Part shown: piece after piece, positions 57,034 through 64,000 of the stretch
Numbering within the stretch: the first letter of the stretch is position 1
Layout of the letters: every line of letters starts with the position of its first letter
From: Bog-532 sp963828445
GTDB lineage: Bacteria > Actinomycetota > Actinomycetes > Streptosporangiales > Streptosporangiaceae
Reading direction: 5' to 3'
Assembly (NCBI GenBank): GCA_963828445.1
Contig: CAWHFP010000009.1
Span: forward strand, 248,001-312,000
Length of the DNA: 64,000 nt
Notes under the pieces: generated by a model
What the model saw: the letters and a program-made list of their open reading frames with translations, nothing else
What the model was told of the DNA's origin: nothing
Databases searched by the model: none
Position numbers and translations under genes: made by a program

Positions 57034-59319
57034 ATGGAGGACGTCGGCCAGGCTGAGCTGCTGGACGCGGCCGGCCAGGGCCGGGTCCTGGACGGCTCGC
57101 ACCAGGGGGGCCGCCGACCGGTCGACGCGGGCCTGCTCCGCCGCTGCTGCCTGGAGTTCCGGGGCCAGATCGACCCGCGCGGCCTGCGGCTGCGGCAGGT
57201 GGCCGTGCGCGGCCCGGTCGACCTGGCCGGGCTGACCGTGCCGTTCCCGCTCCGGTTCGAAGACTGCGAGTTCGACGCCCCCCTGTACGTGGCAGGGGCC
57301 AAGCTCCGCGAGCTCACGCTGACCGGCTGCCCCCGGCTGCCCGGCCTGCTCGGCAACGGGCTGCGGCTGCGCGGCGACCTGGACCTGTCCGGGTCCACCA
57401 TCACCGGGGCGCACCGGACAACGGCCAGCCTGGGTAAACGGTCGGCCGTCTGGCTGTGCGAGGCCCGCATCGGCGGCCGCCTGCTCGGCCTGAACACGGT
57501 GATCAGGGCCGAGGGGGAGCGGGCCGTCCAGGCCGACCGGATGCGGACCGGCGGCCCGGTCCGGCTGCTGCACGGGTTCGTGTCCGAGGGCGAGCTGCGC
57601 CTGACCGGAGCCCGGATCGGCGGCTCGCTGGACATCATCGGCGGCCGCATCGAGGCCCCCCGCGGGCCCGCGCTGGACCTGGCCGACGCGATCATCGGCG
57701 GCAACCTGTTCATCGTCGACGGCGGGGGCCACCGGCCGGTGATCCGCGGCCGGGTCGACATCGGCAGCGCCCAGATCTCGGGCCAGTTCCTGTTCCGCAA
57801 CGCGACCCTGGAGGGCTCGGACAGCATGCCGTCCGACCGCGGCCACGCGGGTACCCGGGTCTCCGGCACGGCCATGTCGGCCACCCGGCTGGCCGTGGAC
57901 GCCGAGGTCGCGCTGGAGGGAAACTGCCAGGTCACTGGAGGTCTGGACTTCTCCATGGGCGACCTGAGCACGCTGTCGGTGGGCCCGGACTGCGCGCTGC
58001 GGGCGGGCGGCCGGACCGCGCTCGACCTGAGCAACGCCCGGCTGCGGTCCACGCTGATGATGAGCGGGGTCACGGTGGAGGGCACGATCCGGCTCAGCGG
58101 CGCCCGCATCGGCGGCCAGCTGACCCTGACCGACACCCGGCTCAGCCAGCCGGAGCGCTCCTCGCTGATCGCGGCCCGCGGCGCCACCGTCGACGGCGAC
58201 GTGGAACTGCAGGGCCTGCGCGGCCAGGGCGGGAACCTCCGGTTCAGCAACGCCACCCTGGGCAGCGTGGTCGCGGTCGGGACCGAGGTCGACAACCCGG
58301 GCGGGGTGACCCTGAGCCTGCACCAGGCCACCGCGCGCGGCTCGGTGGTGCTGGCCCGCGGCTTCCGGTCCAACGGCCTGGTCCTGCTCAGCCGGGCCAC
58401 CATGACCGGCCGCCTGGAGTGCGACCGCGGCACGTTCGACTGTCCCGGCCCGGTCGAACGCAACCAGGGCGGGCACGCCATCGAAGCGATCTCCCTGCAC
58501 GCCGGGGGCGGCATGGACCTGGGCTGGACCCGGGCCGAGCCCAGCGTGGACTTCACCAACGCCAGCACCACGTTCCTGGCCGACGACCCGGCCCGCTGGC
58601 CGTCACGGCTGCTGATCTCCGGCTTCACCTACGAGCGGTTCGAACGCTCGCGCGGCGGCGACGCCGGCCGGACCTGGGACCACGTGGCCCGGGCCCGCTG
58701 GCTGGGCCGCCAGGCCGACTACGACGCGGGCCCGTACGAGCAGGCGGCCCGGGTGTTCCGGGAGCACGGCTACACCAGCGCGGCCGAGACGATCCTGATC
58801 GCCCAGCGGGCCCAGGCCCGCGAGGTCATCACCGGCCGGGCCGCGGGCATCCGGCGGGCCCTGGACGCGGTGTTCGGCGCCAGCGTGGCCTACGGCTACC
58901 GGCCGGGCCGGGTGCTGTGGCTGCTGGTCCTGCTGCTGGGCCTGGTCATCGCCTCCCTGGAGGTGCCGGTGACTCAGGCCACGCTGCGTTCCACCACCGA
59001 TTCCGGCATCGTCTACACCACCCGCGGCCCGCTGCTCGGCACCACCCCGCCCGACACCGAGGCCGCCGATCCGGGCGGGGCCGCGGGGGCGAGCGACGCC
59101 TGCGGGGGCGGCCAGGTCCGCTGCTTCAGCCCGGTCCTGTACGCCATCGACACCGTGGTGCCCCTGGTCAGCCTGAACCAGCGGTCCAGCTGGTACCCGG
59201 ACCCGAGCGTGCCGCAAGGCTCGCTGATGCAGTGGTGGCTGAACATCGCCACCATCCTGGGCTGGCTGCTGTCGTCGATCTTCGCCCTGTCCCTGGCCCG
59301 CCTGGCCCGCGCGTCCTGA
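57034..59319 (+). CDS. Large repeat-rich (beta-solenoid-like) membrane protein
   Basis: 761 residues from ATG 57034 (GTGGGG upstream; ATG 57016 also in frame). Residues 1-600 consist of about 20 imperfect repeats of the form GxLxLxGAxIGGxLxL, for example ELRLTGARIGGSLDIIGGRI, DLADAIIGGNLFIVDGG and TIRLSGARIGGQLTLTDTRL. These resemble pentapeptide or bactofilin-like solenoids. The last 150 residues have a helical hairpin (EQAARVFREHGYTSAAETIL), helix RVLWLLVLLLGLVIASLEV, a secreted loop with Cys (CGGGQVRCFSP), and a last helix (MQWWLNIATILGWLLSSIFA). Actinobacterial homologues are often labelled membrane-associated oxidoreductase, but no cofactor motif is visible. Confidence 0.75.
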   Translation: MEDVGQAELLDAAGQGRVLDGSHQGGRRPVDAGLLRRCCLEFRGQIDPRGLRLRQVAVRGPVDLAGLTVPFPLRFEDCEFDAPLYVAGAKLRELTLTGCPRLPGLLGNGLRLRGDLDLSGSTITGAHRTTASLGKRSAVWLCEARIGGRLLGLNTVIRAEGERAVQADRMRTGGPVRLLHGFVSEGELRLTGARIGGSLDIIGGRIEAPRGPALDLADAIIGGNLFIVDGGGHRPVIRGRVDIGSAQISGQFLFRNATLEGSDSMPSDRGHAGTRVSGTAMSATRLAVDAEVALEGNCQVTGGLDFSMGDLSTLSVGPDCALRAGGRTALDLSNARLRSTLMMSGVTVEGTIRLSGARIGGQLTLTDTRLSQPERSSLIAARGATVDGDVELQGLRGQGGNLRFSNATLGSVVAVGTEVDNPGGVTLSLHQATARGSVVLARGFRSNGLVLLSRATMTGRLECDRGTFDCPGPVERNQGGHAIEAISLHAGGGMDLGWTRAEPSVDFTNASTTFLADDPARWPSRLLISGFTYERFERSRGGDAGRTWDHVARARWLGRQADYDAGPYEQAARVFREHGYTSAAETILIAQRAQAREVITGRAAGIRRALDAVFGASVAYGYRPGRVLWLLVLLLGLVIASLEVPVTQATLRSTTDSGIVYTTRGPLLGTTPPDTEAADPGGAAGASDACGGGQVRCFSPVLYAIDTVVPLVSLNQRSSWYPDPSVPQGSLMQWWLNIATILGWLLSSIFALSLARLARAS

Positions 59320-59349
59320 GCCACCCCGGCCATCGAGCTCTGCATGGCC

Positions 59350-59949
59350 TTACTTGGTGGCGGTGACGGTCTGGACGATGGGGCCGGCCAGGCGGTGCCA
59401 GCGCGGGTCGCGCAGCCCGGCCGCGGCGATCAGCCGGTTGGCCCGGCCCTTGGTCCGGGCCTTGCCGCGGCGGGCGCCGATCAGGGTCGGTCCCAGCAGC
59501 AGCGAGAACAGGTCGCTGAGCACCAGGTGCCCCCCGGGCGCCAGCACCCGGGCGCATTCGGCCAGCCCCGCCCCCTGGTTCTGCCAGTGATCGAACGACG
59601 TGGTGCTGACGACCAGGTCCACCGATGCGTCCGGCAGCGGGAGGTCCTCGGCGGTGCCCTGGACGAACCGGACCCGCTGGTCGTCGCCGGCTTCGCGGGC
59701 GACCCGGACCATGTCCGGCGCCGCGTCCACCCCGGTCAGCTCCTGCGCCCCGGGCAGCGCTTCGGCCAGCCGCCGCAGTGCGTACCCGGTCCCGGACCCC
59801 ACGTCGAGGACCCGGGCCGGGGCCGGCGCCACCGCCAGCGCGATGCGGACGGCCCGGTCGGCGAAGTCCCGGTGCAGCTGTCCTATCCGCCCGGCTTCGT
59901 AGCGGGCGGCCCGGTCGTTGAAGGCCTGCACATCCCGGTCGTAGGGCAC
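59350..59949 (-). CDS. Class I SAM-dependent methyltransferase
   Basis: About 199 residues from GTG 59947-59949, starting VPYDRDVQAFNDRAARYEAG, the usual N terminus of this type; the frame is open further upstream to 60036 without a good start. SAM motif I RVLDVGSGTGYALRRLAEAL, acidic loop LTGVDAAPDMV, then FVQGTAEDLPLPDASVDLVV and ARVLAPGGHLVLSDLF. The cap after the core is short. Small-molecule methyltransferase of the UbiE/Methyltransf_11 group. Convergent with the repeat-rich membrane protein (30-bp gap). Confidence 0.8.
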   Translation of the reverse strand: MPYDRDVQAFNDRAARYEAGRIGQLHRDFADRAVRIALAVAPAPARVLDVGSGTGYALRRLAEALPGAQELTGVDAAPDMVRVAREAGDDQRVRFVQGTAEDLPLPDASVDLVVSTTSFDHWQNQGAGLAECARVLAPGGHLVLSDLFSLLLGPTLIGARRGKARTKGRANRLIAAAGLRDPRWHRLAGPIVQTVTATK

Positions 59950-60050
59950 GCCGGTCAGCTTGGCACAGTTGCGACCCGGGCGCCCACTTCGGCCTCGGCC
60001 CGGGTTAGCCTGCCAGCAGTAGCGTTGCCCGCCCATTCGTGGAGGCCCTC

Positions 60051-60287
60051 ATGTCCAGTCCCGACGACCAGCCCCGGCCCCGCGACTACGCCCTGGAACG
60101 CGAGCTCGAATCCCTCCGCCAGCAGGAGAAGGAGGGCCACGCCACCCCCAAGGAGCAGGCCCGTCGCGAGCAGCTGGAGCGCCGCCTGCACAAGGACCAG
60201 GACGACGCCGAACTGGCCGGCCAGCGCCAGGAGGATCGGGACATCGCCCGCGAAGACGCCGAGTACCGCCACCGCCACCGCCACTGA
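60051..60287 (+). CDS. Small charged protein
   Basis: 78 residues from ATG 60051, with GGAGG 6 nt upstream. Highly charged and helical: YALERELESLRQQEKEGHAT, then RREQLERRLHKDQDDAELAG and a His/Arg tail (YRHRHRH). Coiled-coil-like with no hydrophobic core of its own. Function unknown; the strong ribosome binding site argues for expression. Confidence 0.6.
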   Translation: MSSPDDQPRPRDYALERELESLRQQEKEGHATPKEQARREQLERRLHKDQDDAELAGQRQEDRDIAREDAEYRHRHRH

Positions 60288-60348
60288 CCTCGCAGGATCG
60301 CCGCCCCGGCCACCGGCCGGGCGCCCTCAGCCGCGGCCCCCGGGACGG

Positions 60349-61719
60349 TCAGGCCAGGTAGATGGCGCTGCCCAGGCCGACGACCAGGCAGTAGATGGCG
60401 AAGGGGGTCAGGGTGCGCGAGTGGTCCTGCAGGTAGCGGACCAGGAAGCGCAGGGCCAGGTACGCGCCGATGCCGGAGATGATGCTGCCCGCCAGGACCT
60501 GGCCGCGGATGCCAGCGCCGTCCGGGCCCATCAGGTCCGGCAGCTTGAGGGCGCCGGCCGCGAAGATGACCGGGGCCGACAGCAGGAACGAGAACCGGGC
60601 CGCGTCCGAGCGGGGCAGGCCGCGGAACATGCCGCCGATCATGACGATGCCGTCGCGGCTGATGCCGGGGAGCAGGGCCAGGATCTGCAGGCTGCCCAGG
60701 AAGATGGCGCGCCCGAAGCCCAGCTTGACCAGCCGCCGGTCGGCTTCGATGCCCTCGTTCGCTTCCTGCTCCTTGAGCGCCCGCTGCCCACGCGCGGGCG
60801 CCGAGTGCCGGGCCTCGGCCGGGTTGCGCGGGTCCTGGCGCCGCCCGCGCGGCTCCTCCCAGAAGTCGTCCTGATAGCTGTCGTCCTGGTAACCGCCCTG
60901 GCCGTAATCGCCCTGGCCGTAGCCACTCTGGCTGGAGCCAGCCGGGCTGGAACCCTCATCGGTGTACCAGCCACCGCGGCCCTGGTCCTGGCGGGGATAG
61001 CCGCCCTGGCCGCCGCCCGGAGGCTCGTACTCGTCCCAGCGCGGCCCGTCGATCCGGGTATCGTCGATCCCAGGTTCACGGTAGAGGGGGCCGTCGATCC
61101 GGGTCTCGTCCAGCCGCGGGTCGCGGTAGGCCGGGGCCCCAGCCCGGCCGCCCCGGCCACCCTGGGCGCCGCGGCCCCCGCGGGCCCCGGCCTCGTCGGC
61201 GTAGTCCTCGTAGTCGGCGTATCCGGCCCGGCCCTGGGCCAGTTCGGCGGTCGCCTGGCGGCGCCGCAGCCGTTCGCCGCCGAGCAGGATCAGCCCGTTG
61301 ATGGCCAGGAACACCGCTACCACGATCGGCTTGGCGAACGTCTTCTGCACCGCGTGCTGCAGCAGCGCGCCGACGATACCGACCGGGATCGTGCCCAGGA
61401 TGATCATCCAGGCCAGCCGCTGGTCGATGGTTTCCACGCGCCGGTCCCGGATCGAGGTGAAGAAGCCGCCGACGATGCGGACCCAGTCCCGCCAGAAGTA
61501 GATGATCATCGCGAGCGCGGTGGCCACGTGCATGCCGACGATGAACGCCAGGTACGGCGAGTCCGGCGCGGTCACGCTCAGGTCCCTGGCCCAGCTGCCG
61601 CCGACCAGGGCGGGGATGAGCACGCTGTGCCCGAGGCTGGACACCGGGAACAGCTCGGTAACACCTTGGAACAAGCCGACGACCAGGGCCTCGGCGTAGG
61701 TCAGGTGGTGGACGACCAT
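60349..61719 (-). CDS. uppP: Undecaprenyl-diphosphatase UppP/BacA with long disordered insert
   Basis: 456 residues from ATG 61717-61719 (GAAAGG upstream), against about 270-290 in the family. Recycles undecaprenyl phosphate by removing a phosphate from the diphosphate outside the membrane. The first half has VGLFQGVTELFPVSSLGHSV, whose E and SS(L)GH are the active-site motif, and MIILGTIPVGIVG. The second half has ILALLPGISRDGIVMIGGMF (normally PGxSRSG) and MIIY-type helices. Between them, at about residues 155-315, lies a cytoplasmic loop rich in Gly, Arg, Tyr, Asp and Gln with DYGQGGYQDDSYQDD-type repeats. The insert has no sign of a stop or frameshift, so the full protein is probably made. 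Confidence 0.88.
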   Translation of the reverse strand: MVVHHLTYAEALVVGLFQGVTELFPVSSLGHSVLIPALVGGSWARDLSVTAPDSPYLAFIVGMHVATALAMIIYFWRDWVRIVGGFFTSIRDRRVETIDQRLAWMIILGTIPVGIVGALLQHAVQKTFAKPIVVAVFLAINGLILLGGERLRRRQATAELAQGRAGYADYEDYADEAGARGGRGAQGGRGGRAGAPAYRDPRLDETRIDGPLYREPGIDDTRIDGPRWDEYEPPGGGQGGYPRQDQGRGGWYTDEGSSPAGSSQSGYGQGDYGQGGYQDDSYQDDFWEEPRGRRQDPRNPAEARHSAPARGQRALKEQEANEGIEADRRLVKLGFGRAIFLGSLQILALLPGISRDGIVMIGGMFRGLPRSDAARFSFLLSAPVIFAAGALKLPDLMGPDGAGIRGQVLAGSIISGIGAYLALRFLVRYLQDHSRTLTPFAIYCLVVGLGSAIYLA

Positions 61720-62056
61720 GGTTGCCTTTCGCTCCCACGGGCGCTGGCCACGGCACAGGCCAGCCCCGGATGCCGTTCGGATTGATGGTGTCCCGCCACA
61801 TCTGCCGCGTCTCATCCCACCGAGGCCGCGAGGCGAGGGCAGGACCACATTACCCGCGCGCCGCAACCCTTATCGGCCCGGCCGCGCAACCGCCCAGGAG
61901 CCGCTGGCCAGGCCGTTCACAACGTTCGTAAATGTCTGGTTGCGAGTGGTATTTCCTGACGGACATACTCACTCTCGTCTGTACACAGCGGGGGGTCTGA
62001 GCCCGAAACGTCCGGCCCGATGCCAGGCTGGATGCTGGGGCAGAACGGGGTTGTGT
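61720..62056. promoter_or_regulatory. Divergent intergenic region, uppP / secreted protein
   Basis: This 337-bp spacer separates uppP from the secreted-protein gene. An AT-rich stretch at 61918-61985 (ACGTTCGTAAATGTCTGG...) probably holds the rightward promoter: TTGCGA near 61938 and CATACT about 18 bp later is a possible hexamer pair. The uppP promoter should lie within 61735-61860. No gene was seen. Confidence 0.4.
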
Positions 62057-62398
62057 GTGAACATTCGTTCTCTTCGGCGCGCCCTTTTCGTGGGTGCCGC
62101 CGCGGTGGCGCCGCTGATCGCCACCACTTCGGCCGGGGCCGCCACCGCGCCGGGCTGGCGGGTCAACGCCAACGTGCGGAACACCGGTTTCAGCGATCAG
62201 TTCAGCGCGGTGACGGCCGACGCCCCGAATGACGCCTGGGCCGTCGGCGGGAGCCAGGTCGACAACGAAGACTCGTACCAGCCGCTGGTCAGCCACTGGA
62301 ACGGCCGGGCCTCGGTGTGGGCGGTCGGCAGCCGGAGGGTGGGCTCCACGCAGGAAAGCGAGGGCATGATCCTGCTGAACGGCCGGGTACCCCGGTAA
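62057..62398 (+). CDS. Truncated secreted repeat protein
   Basis: 113 residues from GTG 62057. Signal peptide (NIRSLRRALFVGAAAVAPLI, cleavage after SAGA). The mature part begins APGWRVNANVRNTGF. It then has two short beta-propeller-like units sharing the WAVG core (ADAPNDAWAVGGSQVDNEDS and ASVWAVGSRRVGSTQESEG), separated by PLVSHWNGR. A functional propeller needs several such blades. The second unit starts mid-blade, so an internal deletion seems likely. It ends with VPR and a strong terminator. Confidence 0.65.
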   Translation: MNIRSLRRALFVGAAAVAPLIATTSAGAATAPGWRVNANVRNTGFSDQFSAVTADAPNDAWAVGGSQVDNEDSYQPLVSHWNGRASVWAVGSRRVGSTQESEGMILLNGRVPR

Positions 62399-62421
62399 CC
62401 CGCGCCGGAGAATACAGAACA

Positions 62422-62462
62422 GCGAAGGGCCCGGCCACCGCCACGGTGACCGGGCCCTTCGC
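62422..62462. terminator. Bidirectional terminator
   Basis: A perfect 13-bp outer stem (GCGAAGGGCCCGG with CCGGGCCCTTCGC) and a nested CACCG-CCA-CGGTG hairpin, between convergent genes ending at 62398 and 62476. The outer stem alone should stop both transcripts. Confidence 0.85.
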
Positions 62463-62475
62463 ACCAACGAAGTGG

Positions 62476-63267
62476 TTACTTCATGGCCGTGTTCGGCACC
62501 TCAGGCGTGTCCTTCGGCGCCGGGCGACGCCCGATCTTGGAACCGAGCCAGACCAGCGGGTCGTACTTGCGGCCGACCACGCGCTCCTTCATCGGGATGA
62601 GCGCGTTGTCGGTGATCTTGATGTGCTCGGGGCACACCTCGGTGCAGCACTTGGTGATGTTGCAGAGGCCGAGGCCGAAGTCGTCCTGGGCGATCTCGCG
62701 CCGGTCAGCCTCGTCGGCCGGGTGCATCTCCAGCTCGGCCACCCGCATCAGGAACCGGGGCCCGGCGAACGGGGCCTCGTTCTCGGGGTGGTCGCGGACC
62801 ACGTGGCAGGTGTTCTGGCACAGGTAGCACTCGATGCACTTGCGGAACTCCTGCGACCGCTGCACGTCGACCTGCTGCATCCGGAACTCGCCCGGCTTGA
62901 TCGACGGGTCGGGGGAGAAGGACGGGATCTGCCGGGCCTTGGCGTAGTTGAACGACACGTCGGTGACCAGGTCCCGGATGACCGGAAAGGTCCGCAGCGG
63001 CGTGATGGTCAGCGTCTCTTCCGGCTCGAAGATCGACATCCGGGTCATGCAGGCCAGCCGGGGCCGGCCGTTGATCTCCATCGAGCACGAGCCGCACTTT
63101 CCGGCCTTGCAGTTCCAGCGGATGGCCAGGTCGCCGGTCTGGGTCGCCTGCAACCGGTGCAGGATGTCCAGCACGACCTCGCCGTCGTTCACCTCGACCT
63201 GGTAGTCGGTCAGGTCGCCCGCGCCCGCGTCGCCCCGCCAGACCTTGAGGTTTGCCTGGTAACCCAT
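62476..63267 (-). CDS. sdhB: Succinate dehydrogenase / fumarate reductase iron-sulfur subunit
   Basis: 263 residues from ATG 63265-63267, one base after the sdhA stop. Electron transfer from FAD to quinone. The N-terminal [2Fe-2S] domain has Cys53, Cys58, Cys61 and Cys73 (WNCKAGKCGSCS ... LAC). The C-terminal helical domain has Cys144, Cys147, Cys150 and Cys154 (RKCIECYLCQNTC) and the CNITKCCTEVCPEHI set for the [4Fe-4S] and [3Fe-4S] clusters. It resembles the Sdh1-type of mycobacteria more than the classical type. The flanking membrane subunit is not in the window. Confidence 0.93.
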   Translation of the reverse strand: MGYQANLKVWRGDAGAGDLTDYQVEVNDGEVVLDILHRLQATQTGDLAIRWNCKAGKCGSCSMEINGRPRLACMTRMSIFEPEETLTITPLRTFPVIRDLVTDVSFNYAKARQIPSFSPDPSIKPGEFRMQQVDVQRSQEFRKCIECYLCQNTCHVVRDHPENEAPFAGPRFLMRVAELEMHPADEADRREIAQDDFGLGLCNITKCCTEVCPEHIKITDNALIPMKERVVGRKYDPLVWLGSKIGRRPAPKDTPEVPNTAMK

Positions 63268-63268
63268 G

Positions 63269-64000
63269 TCAGTGCTTCTCCTCTTGCGTGGCTTTCTGGC
63301 TGGCCGTGTCGGCCGGGGCCGCCGCTGGAACGTCCGTCTCCGCGGCCGCGCCCGCCGGGCTGTGCGAAGCCGACCCCGGAGCGGCCGCGACCTCCGCGGG
63401 CAGCTCCTCTTCGGTCAGGTACTTCTTCAGCTCGCTGCTTTCGAACAGCTCGAGCAGGTCCGGCCGCAGCGACTTGACCGGCTGACGCCAGAGCTGGATG
63501 TGGTCACCCGGCATCGAGAGCATCAGGTTGATCTTGCGCCACTCGGGTGACATCTCCGGGAAGTCGTCCCGGGTGTGCCCGCCGCGCGACTCCTGCCGCT
63601 CCAGGGCGGCCATGGCCACGCACTCGGCCACCAGCAGCATGTTGCGCAGGTCCAGGGCCAGGTGCCAGCCCGGGTTGTAGCCGCTGCCGCCCTCCGCGCT
63701 GACCTGAGCCACCCGCTGCTTGTACTTCTCCAGCTCCTTGAGCGCGGTGGTCATCTCCGACTCGCGCCGGATCAGGCCGACCAGGTCGTTCATGGTCTGC
63801 TGCAGCTCGGAGTGGACCGTGTACGGGTTCTCACCCCCGGACCGCTCCAGCGGCGCAACCGCCTCCGCCGCCGCGGCCTCGATGTCGGCCTCGGGTGCTT
63901 CCGGCTGGCCGGACAGCCCCTCCAGGTACTCGACCGCGCCCAGGCCGGCCCGGCGGCCGAACACCAGCAGGTCGGACAGGGAGTTGCCGCCCAGCCGGTT
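63269..64000 (-). CDS. sdhA: Succinate dehydrogenase / fumarate reductase flavoprotein subunit, 5'-truncated by window edge
   Basis: The frame is open to base 64000; only the last 243 residues are present. It starts with NRLGGNSLSDLLVFGRRAG, the end of the FAD domain. Then come a helical domain with AALERQESRGGHTRDDFPEM, in which the Arg/Gly-rich ESRGGH motif is typical of SdhA, and GDHIQLWRQPVKSLRPDL near the end of the core. An Ala/Pro/Glu-rich tail follows. The stop is 1 bp before sdhB, so co-translation is expected. N-terminal FAD-binding and His-FAD residues lie outside. Confidence 0.93.
   Translation of the reverse strand, partial: NRLGGNSLSDLLVFGRRAGLGAVEYLEGLSGQPEAPEADIEAAAAEAVAPLERSGGENPYTVHSELQQTMNDLVGLIRRESEMTTALKELEKYKQRVAQVSAEGGSGYNPGWHLALDLRNMLLVAECVAMAALERQESRGGHTRDDFPEMSPEWRKINLMLSMPGDHIQLWRQPVKSLRPDLLELFESSELKKYLTEEELPAEVAAAPGSASHSPAGAAAETDVPAAAPADTASQKATQEEKH

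Overview
The window is a very GC-rich, gene-dense chromosome segment from an actinobacterium. It carries the typical actinomycete order dprA - xerC - rpsB - tsf - pyrH - frr - cdsA - rlmN, many GTG starts, F420/PNPOx-fold enzymes, WXG100 / type VII secretion proteins and an actinobacterial Tad-like pilus cluster. The genus cannot be fixed from the sequence alone. No rRNA, tRNA, insertion sequence, prophage or CRISPR array was seen.

Layout. 1-8.7 kb: DprA tail, a DUF3592-like membrane protein, XerC, an alditol oxidase, then the translation/cell-envelope run rpsB-tsf-pyrH-frr-cdsA. 8.7-10.6 kb: small membrane proteins, a kinase remnant and two palindromic sites. 10.6-13.4 kb: an arsenic/heavy-metal module (ArsI/CadI-type dioxygenase facing arsR-arsM) and a TauE/SafE permease. 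13.5-16.7 kb: SUFU-domain protein, rlmN and a hexapeptide acyltransferase. 16.6-23.5 kb: a signalling divergon made of a soluble poly-HAMP hybrid histidine kinase plus response regulator facing an ATPase-GAF-GAF-PP2C protein. 23.6-33.3 kb: a quinone-reductase-like enzyme, then a compact type VII secretion locus with a WXG100-like protein, a T7SS-signal effector candidate, several unknown proteins, an EssC-like FHA/FtsK ATPase and a second WXG100 protein. 33.8-46.2 kb: a Tad/Flp pilus operon (SAF/CpaB-like, CpaE-like, CpaF, TadB, TadC, pilin, TadE-like proteins, TadG-like, LysM-BTAD protein) followed by secreted proteins. 46.3-56.3 kb: PNPOx-fold protein, large LuxR regulator, TypA/BipA, S41 peptidase, TetR and MFS. 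56.4-64 kb: F420-type nitroreductase, a large repeat-rich membrane protein, methyltransferase, UppP with an unusual insert, a truncated secreted protein, and SdhB/SdhA (SdhA cut by the window end).

Quality warning. At eight places a coding frame switches at a short G or C run, and a one-base correction restores a clean protein of the expected size. The affected genes include the essential rpsB and cdsA. Four cases look like a missing base and four like an extra base. Homopolymer errors in sequencing or assembly are the simplest explanation, so I list these genes as CDS with both the observed and the corrected readings.

How genes work together. The arsenic genes form a methylation (ArsM) and C-As cleavage (ArsI) pair under an ArsR. 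The HK/RR and PP2C genes probably form a partner-switching or phosphorelay stress circuit. The T7SS block seems to be a self-contained effector/ATPase unit without EccB, EccD, EccE or mycosin in view. The Tad genes overlap by a few bases and look like one long transcript. Non-coding elements worth attention are four exact-register 13-bp tandem repeats upstream of the T7SS genes, palindromes at 1349-1361 and 8831-8848, and a triplet of TGCCTTA sites upstream of typA.
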